Source: GCA-2862585 sp963991165
GTDB taxonomy: Bacteria; Bacteroidota; Bacteroidia; Flavobacteriales; UBA7312
DNA: 20,374 bases
Assembly: GCA_963991165.1 (NCBI GenBank)
Contig: CAXDOW010000026.1
Span: 1 to 20,374, forward strand
Reading direction: 5' to 3'
Program-made: the position numbers and the translations under genes
Notes under the pieces: generated by a model
The model's input: the letters and a program-made list of their open reading frames with translations, nothing else
What the model was told of the DNA's origin: nothing
The model's database searches: none
Part shown: positions 7,832 through 15,000 of the stretch, in pieces
Numbering within the stretch: the first letter of the stretch is position 1
How the letters are laid out: each line of letters starts with the position of its first letter

Positions 7832-9062
7832 CCAATTCTTCAGAAACATATTCTCCATTGGCCAATTTATCCTTGATAGCAGAAAATGATTCTATGGTGT
7901 AATTGACATCTTCAGTGGTATGTACAGCAGTAGGGATTAATCGTAACAAAATGACTCCTTTTGGCACTACAGGGTAGGTTACAATTGAGCAAAAAATGCC
8001 ATAATTTTCTCTTAAGTCTAAAGTCAAATTCGTGGCTTCGCCAACACCACCACTTAGATAAACGGGTGTTACTGCCGATTGAGTATTTCCTAAGTTGAAA
8101 CCCGCTTTTCTCAATCCTAATTGCAGACTATTAGCAATCTCCCAAAGTTTGGCTTTAAGCTCTGGCTTGGATTGCAATAACTCCAATCGCTTTAATGCAC
8201 CAATAACAATGGGCATGGGCAATGATTTGGCAAATATTTGCGAACGCATATTGTATCTTAAATATTCAACTACATTTTCAGTAGATGAAATAAAGGCTCC
8301 AATAGTAGCCATTGACTTGGCAAAGGTACCAAAGTAAATATCTATTTCTTCATGACATCTTAAGTGCTCACCAGTGCCATAACCCGTTTTCCCCATGGTT
8401 CCAAAACCATGTGCATCGTCCACAAACAATCTAAATTGATAGATCGACTTTAGTTTAGCAATTTCGTCGATTTTTCCTAGGTCACCTGACATGCCAAAGA
8501 CTCCCTCAGTAATAACTAAAATTCCACCACCTGTTTCGTCAACGATTTTTTGAGCTCGTTGTAATTGTTTTTCAAAGTTTTCCATGTTATTGTGTGGAAA
8601 AACAAAGCGTTTTCCTTGATGAAGTCGAACGCCATCAATTATACAAGCATGACACTCGCTATCATACACAATAACATCTTTTCGATCAACCAACGCATCA
8701 ATGGAGGAAGACATGCCTTGATACCCAAAATTTAAAAGTATGGTATCCTCCTTTTTCATGAAGTTTGATAATTCACCTTCTAATTTTTCGTGATAATTGG
8801 TGTTGCCAGACATCATTCTCGAACCCATTGGATAACCTAAGCCCCAAGCTTCAGCAGCTTTTTTATCTGTTTTTCTGACTTGTGGCTCATTGGAAAGTCC
8901 AATATAATTGTTGATGCTCCAAACAAGAACCTCCTTACCTCTAAAATACATTTTATTAGAAATCTCTCCCTCTAACTTAGGAAAGGTAAAATAGCCATGA
9001 GCGTCTTTTGCATGTTGTCCTAAGGGGCCTCTATGATTTTTTAACTTCTCGAAAATATCCAT
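7821..9062 (-). CDS. PLP-dependent acyl-CoA:amino acid C-acyltransferase (SPT/KBL family)
   Basis: The 413-residue enzyme belongs to the alpha-oxoamine synthase group, which condenses an acyl-CoA with an amino acid and releases CO2. Landmarks are MMSGNTNYHEKLE (83-95), the cofactor-stacking H138 in SECHACIIDG, D215 and H218 in VDDAHGFGTMG for the PLP ring, and the Schiff-base lysine K249 in GTFAKSMATIGAF. In Bacteroidota such enzymes include serine palmitoyltransferase (sphingolipids) and the cysteate-using enzyme that starts capnine sulfonolipid synthesis. Either is plausible here; 2-amino-3-ketobutyrate ligase (Kbl) and 8-amino-7-oxononanoate synthase (BioF) are less likely by overall sequence feel. 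It is a single gene on the minus strand with its own strong promoter, and it overlaps dapA tail to tail. The start ATG at 9062-9060 is well placed relative to that promoter. Confidence 0.85.
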   Translation of the reverse strand: MDIFEKLKNHRGPLGQHAKDAHGYFTFPKLEGEISNKMYFRGKEVLVWSINNYIGLSNEPQVRKTDKKAAEAWGLGYPMGSRMMSGNTNYHEKLEGELSNFMKKEDTILLNFGYQGMSSSIDALVDRKDVIVYDSECHACIIDGVRLHQGKRFVFPHNNMENFEKQLQRAQKIVDETGGGILVITEGVFGMSGDLGKIDEIAKLKSIYQFRLFVDDAHGFGTMGKTGYGTGEHLRCHEEIDIYFGTFAKSMATIGAFISSTENVVEYLRYNMRSQIFAKSLPMPIVIGALKRLELLQSKPELKAKLWEIANSLQLGLRKAGFNLGNTQSAVTPVYLSGGVGEATNLTLDLRENYGIFCSIVTYPVVPKGVILLRLIPTAVHTTEDVNYTIESFSAIKDKLANGEYVSEELASF

Positions 9063-9080
9063 CTCACCAATTTTAGACTA

Positions 9081-9111
9081 CAAATTTAATCAATTGAATT
9101 TATTCCACAAA
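9081..9111 (-). promoter_or_regulatory. Promoter of the SPT-like gene
   Basis: Read on the minus strand, 9111-9108 is TTTG and 9088-9081 is TAAATTTG, separated by 19 bases. This is an exact match to the Bacteroidota vegetative promoter (TTTG, spacer about 17-23, TAnnTTTG). The transcription start would be near 9076, giving a leader of about 13 bases before the ATG at 9062. It is the best promoter match in the window. Confidence 0.65.
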
Positions 9112-9142
9112 ACAGGCATTTTATCATAAATGTACTATTATG

Positions 9143-9172
9143 TTTCAAAATTCGTTCCATTTAGTATCTTTG
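9143..9172 (+). promoter_or_regulatory. Promoter of the bamD operon
   Basis: TATCTTTG at 9165-9172 fits the Bacteroidota -7 element exactly. TTTC at 9143-9146 is one base from the -33 element TTTG, with an 18-base spacer. The predicted start of transcription, about 9177, leaves only about six bases before the bamD ATG at 9183. It lies back to back with the promoter of the SPT-like gene, so the two divergent units share about 120 bases of control DNA. Confidence 0.55.
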
Positions 9173-9182
9173 TCGAGTATTG

Positions 9183-9974
9183 ATGAGAATACTATCTTAC
9201 ATATTTATAGTTTTTGCTCTCGTTTCTTGTGATGGCTACCAAAAGGTGTTGAAAAGTAATGATATGGATGTCAAATTTTTGGCCGCTAAAAATTACTATG
9301 AAAATGGTGAGTATGTAAAAGCGCTTCCTTTGCTTGACGAGCTAAGTATTATCTACAAAGGAACCAAAAAAGCACAAGAAGTAGATTACCTTTTGGCTTA
9401 TACATATCATGGCTTAGGGTCTAATATGATAGCTAGTTATCGGTTTAAATTATTCGTCTTAACTTACCCAAACAGTAAGCATTGTGAAGAGTTATCTTTT
9501 ATGGCTGCTTACTGCTACTATTTAGAGTCTCCCTCTGCCACTAAAGACAAGACAAACACCTTAAAGGCGATAGACGAATTGCAATTATTTGTTGACACAT
9601 ATCCCGATAGTAAAAGAGTTCAACAATGTAACAATTTAATAGACGAACTGATTGAAAAGATTCACACGAAATCCTATAAAATTGCTAAACTATATTACGA
9701 TATAGAAGAATACAAAGCTGCTATCACTGCTCTCAATAATTTAGTAATTGATTATCCCACTATCCAAAATAAATCAGAAATACAATACTTAATTTTAGAT
9801 TCCAACTATAAACTAGCTATCAATAGTGTGCTCAATAAAAAAGAAGAACGTTTTAAAAACACTATTGCCTCGTTTAATTATTTTAAGACTCATCATGCTG
9901 ATGATGAGTTGATGAGTAGTGCTCAAAGTATTTATGACAAAACATTAAAACAACTTCAAAAAATTCAACAATGA
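9183..9974 (+). CDS. bamD: Outer membrane protein assembly lipoprotein BamD
   Basis: BamD is an outer-membrane lipoprotein of the BAM complex that helps BamA fold beta-barrel proteins. The protein starts with a lipoprotein signal ending in the lipobox LVSC (cysteine 16 from the ATG at 9183), after which it would be lipidated and anchored. Helical TPR-like repeats follow: AAKNYYENGEYVKALPLL, then LAYTYHGLGSNMIASYRF, then a pair around IDELQLFVDTYPDSKR and YYDIEEYKAAITALNNLVIDYP. The DTYPDSKR and DYPT patterns are typical of BamD/YfiO. An in-frame TTG at 9180 could extend the protein by one residue, but the ATG at 9183 is preferred; length is then 263 residues, normal for the family. It heads the plus-strand operon and overlaps rpoZ by ATGA (9971-9974). 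Confidence 0.92.
   Translation: MRILSYIFIVFALVSCDGYQKVLKSNDMDVKFLAAKNYYENGEYVKALPLLDELSIIYKGTKKAQEVDYLLAYTYHGLGSNMIASYRFKLFVLTYPNSKHCEELSFMAAYCYYLESPSATKDKTNTLKAIDELQLFVDTYPDSKRVQQCNNLIDELIEKIHTKSYKIAKLYYDIEEYKAAITALNNLVIDYPTIQNKSEIQYLILDSNYKLAINSVLNKKEERFKNTIASFNYFKTHHADDELMSSAQSIYDKTLKQLQKIQQ
9888..9909 (+). repeat. Perfect 9-bp inverted repeat inside bamD
   Basis: ACTCATCAT (9888-9896) and ATGATGAGT (9901-9909) are perfect reverse complements with a four-base loop GCTG. In RNA a G-U pair can extend the stem. The repeat lies in coding sequence (residues KTHHADDEL), about 60 bases before the rpoZ start. It has no trailing T-run, so it is not a standard intrinsic terminator. It may simply result from the His-His/Asp-Asp codons. 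Confidence 0.5.
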
Positions 9975-10309
9975 CAGATTTTAAAAAATCAAAAGCAAAA
10001 ACAACAACTGAAACAAGAAATGTCAATAAATTGACCGAAAAGACGGGTAATTTGTACGAAGCTGTGGCTATTATGTCAAAACGAGCTGTTCAAATCAATA
10101 AAGATATCAAAGAAGAGCTACTCTCAAAATTAGAAGAATTTGCTACGCCCAGCGAATCCATCGAAGAAATTTTTGAAAACAAAGAACAAATAGAAGTATC
10201 TAAGTTTTATGAAAAACTTCCAAAAGGTACCTTAATCGCTGTTCAAGAGTTTTTGGAAGACAATATTTACCACAGAAATACCAAAGAAGATAACGATCAA
10301 ACTACCTAA
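9971..10309 (+). CDS. rpoZ: RNA polymerase omega subunit, Bacteroidota type
   Basis: The 112-residue protein matches the Bacteroidota form of omega, the small subunit that stabilises assembly of the beta-prime subunit into RNA polymerase. The core omega/Rpb6-like segment is TGNLYEAVAIMSKRAVQINKDIKEELLSKLEEF (residues 25-57), which carries the pattern of an N-terminal helix followed by ALxxxAKRARQI-type residues. The C-terminal tail is acidic (ESIEEIFENKEQ) and ends with a short basic/acidic stretch. It differs clearly from the proteobacterial omega sequence, and recognition rests partly on its position directly after bamD and before coaBC. Start is the ATGA overlap at 9971; the TAA at 10307-10309 shares a base with the coaBC ATG. 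Both junctions imply translational coupling. Confidence 0.85.
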   Translation: MTDFKKSKAKTTTETRNVNKLTEKTGNLYEAVAIMSKRAVQINKDIKEELLSKLEEFATPSESIEEIFENKEQIEVSKFYEKLPKGTLIAVQEFLEDNIYHRNTKEDNDQTT

Positions 10310-11520
10310 TGTCTCTATTTAGAGGTAAACGCATTCTTATTGGAATTAGTGCCAGTATTGCTGCCTACAAATCCGCTTTCTTGGTAAGAGAGTTCATCAA
10401 AAAAGGAGCTCAAGTGCAAGTCATCATGACTCCCGAATCTACGAAATTTGTTACTCCCTTAACGTTATCTACACTATCGAAAAATCCTGTTCTTTTTTCA
10501 CTTGTCAAAGAAGATAACGAACACCTATGGAACAACCATGTTGATATTGGTCAATGGGCCGACATGATGGTTATTGCGCCCGCTACAGCCAACACGCTTT
10601 CCAAAATGGCTCATGGCGAATGTGATAATTTGTTGTTGACAACTTACATGTCAGCAAAATGTCCTGTCTATTTTGCACCTGCTATGGATTTGGACATGTT
10701 AAAACACGACAGCACTCAAAAAAATATAGAGAAATTGGTTTCTTTCGGAAATATCTACGTACCTGTGCAAGAAGGGGAGCTGGCTAGTGGCTTATATGGC
10801 AAAGGAAGAATGGCCGAACCGCATGATATAATTTCATTCATTGAGAACGACTGTTACAAAAAAATGCCCTTGTATCATAAATCAATTTTAGTAACAGCTG
10901 GACCAACTTATGAATCCATAGACCCAATTCGGTTTATTGGAAATCATTCATCAGGAAAAATGGGGTATGCCATAGCTGAAGAAGCAGCAAATCAAGGTGC
11001 CAACGTGGTATTAATTTCTGGCCCTACTCATCTAGAGGTTTCTCATTCAAATATTCAATTAATTCGACTTGAAAGTGCCGATGAAATGCATCAAGCATGT
11101 CTTCAACACTTTGACAAAGTAGATGTTGCCATTATGAGTGCTGCTGTATCTGATTTTAAACCCGACACTAAACGTCATGAAAAAATCAAAAAAACAGATA
11201 CCAATTTTAAATTAAATCTTGTCAAAACACCCGATATTTTACATCAATTAGGGCAACTTAAAACCAATCAAATACTGGTAGGTTTCGCTTTGGAAACCAA
11301 TAACGAAATAGACCACGCGAAAAACAAACTAAAAAATAAACAACTCGATTTTATTGTTTTAAATTCCCTCAAGGACAAGGGAGCTGGCTTTAAAACTGAT
11401 ACCAACAAAATTACAATTATTGATAATCATAATAAATTATATAATTTTGAGTTAAAATCTAAGAACGAAGTGGCTAAAGACATTATTAACCATTTGACTA
11501 AGCATCTAAATGACATTTAG
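10309..11520 (+). CDS. coaBC: Bifunctional phosphopantothenoylcysteine synthase/decarboxylase CoaBC (Dfp)
   Basis: CoaBC makes 4'-phosphopantetheine for coenzyme A: the CoaB half joins cysteine to 4'-phosphopantothenate using CTP, and the flavin-dependent CoaC half decarboxylates the product. The N-terminal CoaC domain (about 1-185) shows GISASIAAYKS (12-22), the catalytic H77 in NNHVDIGQWAD and MVIAPATANTLSKMA for FMN. The usual PAMN motif is PAMD (D127), and the cysteine expected in the ACG-x-x-G-x-GRM loop is serine (S160 in ELASGLYGKGRM). The C-terminal CoaB domain (about 190-403) has VTAGPTYESIDPIRFIGNHSSG, MSAAVSDFKP (276-285) and KIKK (292-295), all standard. I recall both CoaC changes from other Bacteroidota, so they are probably not decay. 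It overlaps rpoZ by one base and porD by 11 bases. Confidence 0.95.
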   Translation: MSLFRGKRILIGISASIAAYKSAFLVREFIKKGAQVQVIMTPESTKFVTPLTLSTLSKNPVLFSLVKEDNEHLWNNHVDIGQWADMMVIAPATANTLSKMAHGECDNLLLTTYMSAKCPVYFAPAMDLDMLKHDSTQKNIEKLVSFGNIYVPVQEGELASGLYGKGRMAEPHDIISFIENDCYKKMPLYHKSILVTAGPTYESIDPIRFIGNHSSGKMGYAIAEEAANQGANVVLISGPTHLEVSHSNIQLIRLESADEMHQACLQHFDKVDVAIMSAAVSDFKPDTKRHEKIKKTDTNFKLNLVKTPDILHQLGQLKTNQILVGFALETNNEIDHAKNKLKNKQLDFIVLNSLKDKGAGFKTDTNKITIIDNHNKLYNFELKSKNEVAKDIINHLTKHLNDI

Positions 11521-12433
11521 ACTAATACTACTTTTTTTATTTTGCATTTCAATTGAAGGTTGGACACAAGAATTAATCTGTAACGTAAGGGTTACTACTA
11601 AAAATGAAATCCCCATAAGCGACCGAAAAAATCTCATTAAGTTGCAAAAGTCAGCCAGTGAGTTTATCAATAACAGAAAATGGACTAATGATGTTTTTAC
11701 TGAAGACGAACGCATTGAGTTAAACCTATCTTTTAATATTATAGAAAAAGTTTCAACCGATAGATTTAGGGGGACGCTTCAAGTACAGTACTCAAGACCT
11801 GTGTTTAATAGCTCTTATTATTCTCCTGTTCTAAACTATTTAGATGGTGAAGTTGAATTTGATTACATGGAAAATCAACCCTTGGAGTTTAACGAAAATA
11901 CGCATGAATCAAACCTAACTTCCATACTTTCTTTTTACGCATACATTATTATAGGATTGGATTATTCGACATACAGTTCGAATGGAGGAAACCCGTTCTT
12001 TCAGAAAGCCAAAAAAATAGTTGAAAATGCTCAATCGGCACAAGAGAGTGGTTGGAAAGCTTTTGAAAGTAATAAAAACAGGTATTGGTTAGCCGAAGAG
12101 TTGTTAGATGCTAAATATGGTTCATTTCAGGACGTATTGTATAGCTATCATAGGGATGGGCTAGATATAATGCACGATGATAATGAAAAAGGAAGGGGGA
12201 TAGTTACAGACAACATTGAAACCATGCGTAAAATTAAACAACTGAACCCTACGGCCTTTATTTTACAGTTGTTTTTCAATGCCAAAGCCGATGAAATTGC
12301 TAGTTTATATTCCAATGCTTTTCAGGAAGAAAAAAATAGGATTTTAAAGTTGCTAACGGAGTTAGACCCCTCGAATTTAAGCAAGTACAACACCATTAAA
12401 GAGAGTAACGGTAACGATATTATACGAAAGTAA
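11510..12433 (+). CDS. porD: PorD/DUF4835 family protein, type IX secretion
   Basis: The 307-residue protein begins with a signal peptide (hydrophobic core LILLFLFCISI, likely cleavage after Q20 of GWTQ), so it is exported. The mature part starts ELICNVRVTT and contains FINNRKWTNDVFTEDERIEL, YSRPVFNSSYYSPVLNYLD and YYIIIGLDYSTYS-like stretches that match the DUF4835 family. Members of this family have been named PorD, a component of the Bacteroidota type IX secretion system, although its precise role is poorly known. It is probably periplasmic or attached to the outer membrane. It overlaps coaBC by 11 bases and its TAA is immediately followed by the recN ATG. The position, between coaBC and recN, is one I recall as conserved in the phylum. 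Family call fairly firm; secretion role is by family name only. Confidence 0.78.
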   Translation: MTFRLILLFLFCISIEGWTQELICNVRVTTKNEIPISDRKNLIKLQKSASEFINNRKWTNDVFTEDERIELNLSFNIIEKVSTDRFRGTLQVQYSRPVFNSSYYSPVLNYLDGEVEFDYMENQPLEFNENTHESNLTSILSFYAYIIIGLDYSTYSSNGGNPFFQKAKKIVENAQSAQESGWKAFESNKNRYWLAEELLDAKYGSFQDVLYSYHRDGLDIMHDDNEKGRGIVTDNIETMRKIKQLNPTAFILQLFFNAKADEIASLYSNAFQEEKNRILKLLTELDPSNLSKYNTIKESNGNDIIRK

Positions 12434-14095
12434 ATGCTATCTCGTTTGTCCATTTACAATTACGTTCTAATAGATGAGTTATCTATAGAGTTTAAAGCTG
12501 GATTTACTTCAATTACTGGAGAAACTGGAGCTGGAAAATCAATTATTCTTGGGGCTTTAGGTTTGGTTTTGGGGGATAGATCAGACACCAAATGCCTAGG
12601 TAATAAAAATATCAAGTGTAGTGTCGAGGCAGAGTTTTTTATAGAGAATTATTCCCTTGATCACTTTTTCTCTCAACACGATCTTGATTTTTTCCCTCTT
12701 ACAATCTTAAGAAGAGAAATCAGCCCAAGTGGACGAAGTCGTGCTTTTATCAATGATACGCCTGTCAATGTAGGAGTATTGAAAGCGTTATGCTCTTTTC
12801 TTATAGATATTCACTCTCAACATCAGTCGTTGCTTATCAACAAACAAACCTATCAGCTTAGTATTATTGACGCTTACAGTCAACATAATAGTTTGCTGAA
12901 AAAGTACAAAATAGAGTTTGATAATTACATTGACTCAAACAAGCAACTATCGGCTCTAAAAGAAAAAGAAAGGTCCATTAAAAAAGAAATGGACTACAAG
13001 CAATTTTTATTGGACGAGATAAATAGTATCAATCCGTCAGAAGAAACAGATGCTAACTTAGAAAATGAGCTTAGCATATTAGAAAATTTTGAAGAAATAA
13101 ATGACAAACTTTCTCAATCACTAAAACTTGGAGAAACAAATGACCTATCCATCCGTTCTATGCTCAATCAAACACAGTCTATACTTCAATCATTAGAGGT
13201 GAATGATGCCAAGTTAACTTCTTTGTCTCAACGAATAAGTAGTTTGAACATAGAATTTAATGATTGCTTATATGAGTTAAATGCCATAAAAGATCAATAC
13301 ACTGAAGATTATGACCCAAAAAAAATAGCCATTTTAAGAGATAGAGTAGGGCAAATTAACCAGTTATTACATAAACACTCCTTGCAAAATGTTGATGATT
13401 TATTGACATTGCAAACCGATTTACAATCGGAATTAAATCAAGTGTTCAGTATTAGCAAAGAGATTGAGCAGTTAGAAAAGGAGTGCTTAAGCCACTACGA
13501 AAAAGCAATGAAGTTAGCCAATGAACTTAGCGCTAGTCGACAATCCAATTTGTCTCAACTTGAAAAAGAAATTACATTACTAACTTCTTCATTGGGAATG
13601 CCGCAATCTAAATTTGCCATCAAGCATAGTAAAAACAACCATTTAAAAGCAGATGGAATAGACGAATTTTTATTTAATTTTTCTGCTAACAAAGGCATCA
13701 GCCCCAATGAAATATCAAAAATTGCATCAGGTGGGGAATTGTCAAGATTAATGTTGTGTTTTAAATACATATTAGCACAAAAAACACAACTTTCAAGTAT
13801 TTTGTTTGATGAAATAGACACTGGGGTTTCTGGAGAAATAGCACATAAAATGGCGGAGTTAATGAAAAAAATGGCTACGAATATGCAAGTGATAGGGATT
13901 ACTCATCTTCCTCAAGTTGCGGCTAAAGCAAATTACCATTTTTTAGTTGCAAAAAAACAAACAAAAACTGGTACAAAAACTACTCTTAAAGAGCTAAGAA
14001 AAGATGAGAGGGTACAAGAAATAGCTAAAATGTTAAGCGGTAAATCAATTACCGATTCATCCATTAAAAATGCCATTGATTTACTTAGCATTTGA
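12434..14095 (+). CDS. recN: DNA repair protein RecN
   Basis: RecN is an SMC-like ATPase that acts early in recombinational repair of double-strand breaks, probably holding DNA ends together. The 553-residue protein has an N-terminal ATPase half with Walker A GETGAGKS (29-36) and SGRSRAFINDTPVNV near residue 97. A long charged central region (about 155-395), rich in Lys, Glu, Leu and Gln, should form the antiparallel coiled coil. The C-terminal half has the ABC signature ASGGELSRLML (about 430-440), Walker B SSILFDEIDTGVSGE (about 454-468) and the switch-region histidine in GITHLPQVAA. The length is normal. The ATG at 12434 abuts the porD stop. RecF and SbcC share the ATPase motifs, but the short coiled coil and the FDEIDTGVSG motif mark RecN. 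Confidence 0.96.
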   Translation: MLSRLSIYNYVLIDELSIEFKAGFTSITGETGAGKSIILGALGLVLGDRSDTKCLGNKNIKCSVEAEFFIENYSLDHFFSQHDLDFFPLTILRREISPSGRSRAFINDTPVNVGVLKALCSFLIDIHSQHQSLLINKQTYQLSIIDAYSQHNSLLKKYKIEFDNYIDSNKQLSALKEKERSIKKEMDYKQFLLDEINSINPSEETDANLENELSILENFEEINDKLSQSLKLGETNDLSIRSMLNQTQSILQSLEVNDAKLTSLSQRISSLNIEFNDCLYELNAIKDQYTEDYDPKKIAILRDRVGQINQLLHKHSLQNVDDLLTLQTDLQSELNQVFSISKEIEQLEKECLSHYEKAMKLANELSASRQSNLSQLEKEITLLTSSLGMPQSKFAIKHSKNNHLKADGIDEFLFNFSANKGISPNEISKIASGGELSRLMLCFKYILAQKTQLSSILFDEIDTGVSGEIAHKMAELMKKMATNMQVIGITHLPQVAAKANYHFLVAKKQTKTGTKTTLKELRKDERVQEIAKMLSGKSITDSSIKNAIDLLSI

Positions 14096-14102
14096 AAACC
14101 AT

Positions 14103-14110
14103 TATATTTG
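14103..14110 (+). promoter_or_regulatory. -7 element of a fabI promoter
   Basis: TATATTTG at 14103-14110 fits TAnnTTTG exactly and sits in the 43-base gap between recN and fabI. The predicted transcription start, near 14115, would give a 24-base leader. The -33 element is weak: the nearest candidate is ATTG at 14075-14078, with a 24-base spacer, inside the end of recN. fabI may thus be transcribed both from this promoter and by read-through. Confidence 0.45.
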
Positions 14111-14138
14111 TGATTCACATAATTAAAACTTATATCGT

Positions 14139-14954
14139 ATGTCAAACCATTTACTTGAAGGAAAAAGAGGAATTATTTTTGGAGCATTAGACAGTAAGTC
14201 CATTGCATGGAAAGTGGCCGAACATTGTAAAGAACAAGGCGCTACCTTTGTGTTATCCAACGCGCCCATAGCTCTTCGTATGGGAACAATTAATGAGTTA
14301 GCCGAAAAAACAAAGTCAACCGTTATTCCAGCCGACGCTACAAGTTTAGAAGATTTAGAGCACCTGTTTAAAAAAGCAATGGAAATTTTGGGTGGCAAAA
14401 TTGATTTTATTCTTCACTCAATAGGCATGTCGGTAAACGTCAGAAAAGGAAGGCATTATACAGATCAAAATTATGATTATACTTTTAAGGGATTGGATGT
14501 GTCTGCAGTTTCTTTTCACAAAGTGATGCAAACAGCATGGAAATTTGATGTGATGAATGAAAGAGGATCAATTTTGGGTCTTTCCTACATAGCGGCTCAA
14601 CGCACTTTCCCTGACTACAATGATATGGCAGATAATAAGTCATTTTTAGAAAGTATTGCTAGAAGTTTTGGCTATCATTTTGGAAAGAGGAATAAAGTCC
14701 GAGTCAATACCATATCACAATCACCAACGCTTACTACGGCGGGTAGTGGGGTAAAAGGGTTTGATTCGTTTTTTAAATATGCCGATCAAATCGCTCCTTT
14801 AGGAAATGCCTCGGCCGAAGATTGTGCTAAATATTGTGTGACACTATTTTCAGATTTAACCCAAGCGGTAACAATGCAAAACTTGTTTCACGATGGCGGA
14901 TTCTCATTTACAGGAGTCAGCGAAGAAGTACTCCAAACTTTCTCTGATAAATAA
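14139..14954 (+). CDS. fabI: Enoyl-[acyl-carrier-protein] reductase FabI
   Basis: FabI performs the last, NADH-dependent reduction in each cycle of type II fatty acid elongation. The 271-residue protein is a short-chain dehydrogenase fold of FabI type. It has the N-terminal GALDSKSIAWKVA cofactor motif (15-27), HSIGMS (93-98) and the active-site residues Y150, Y160 and K167 in LSYIAAQRTFPDYNDMADNK. These align with Y146, Y156 and K163 of the Escherichia coli enzyme, with the spacing of six residues between the second tyrosine and the lysine retained. The usual GLAK is replaced by ADNK around the lysine, a change I believe is common in the phylum. Start is the ATG at 14139. It follows recN after 43 bases and is convergent with clpC. 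Confidence 0.94.
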   Translation: MSNHLLEGKRGIIFGALDSKSIAWKVAEHCKEQGATFVLSNAPIALRMGTINELAEKTKSTVIPADATSLEDLEHLFKKAMEILGGKIDFILHSIGMSVNVRKGRHYTDQNYDYTFKGLDVSAVSFHKVMQTAWKFDVMNERGSILGLSYIAAQRTFPDYNDMADNKSFLESIARSFGYHFGKRNKVRVNTISQSPTLTTAGSGVKGFDSFFKYADQIAPLGNASAEDCAKYCVTLFSDLTQAVTMQNLFHDGGFSFTGVSEEVLQTFSDK

Positions 14955-14976
14955 GCGTTACCTCTTTTTCTAACAG

Positions 14977-15000
14977 AAATCAAATTTAATCGTTTGATTT
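14977..15000. terminator. AT-rich inverted repeat between convergent fabI and clpC
   Basis: AAATCAAA (14977-14984) and TTTGATTT (14993-15000) form a perfect 8-bp inverted repeat with an eight-base loop, overlapping the last codons and stop of clpC. Only one G-C pair per arm makes it a weak hairpin and there is no clear GC core. Its location between two convergent genes suits a bidirectional terminator, but it could equally be chance in AT-rich DNA. Confidence 0.3.

Noticed and set aside
13555..13821. 88-codon open frame antisense to recN
   Set aside because: It covers the conserved ABC signature region of recN; the peptide is an artefact of that coding strand.
14123..14398. 91-codon open frame antisense to the start of fabI
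   Set aside because: It is a shadow of the fabI coding frame with no recognisable motif or promoter.
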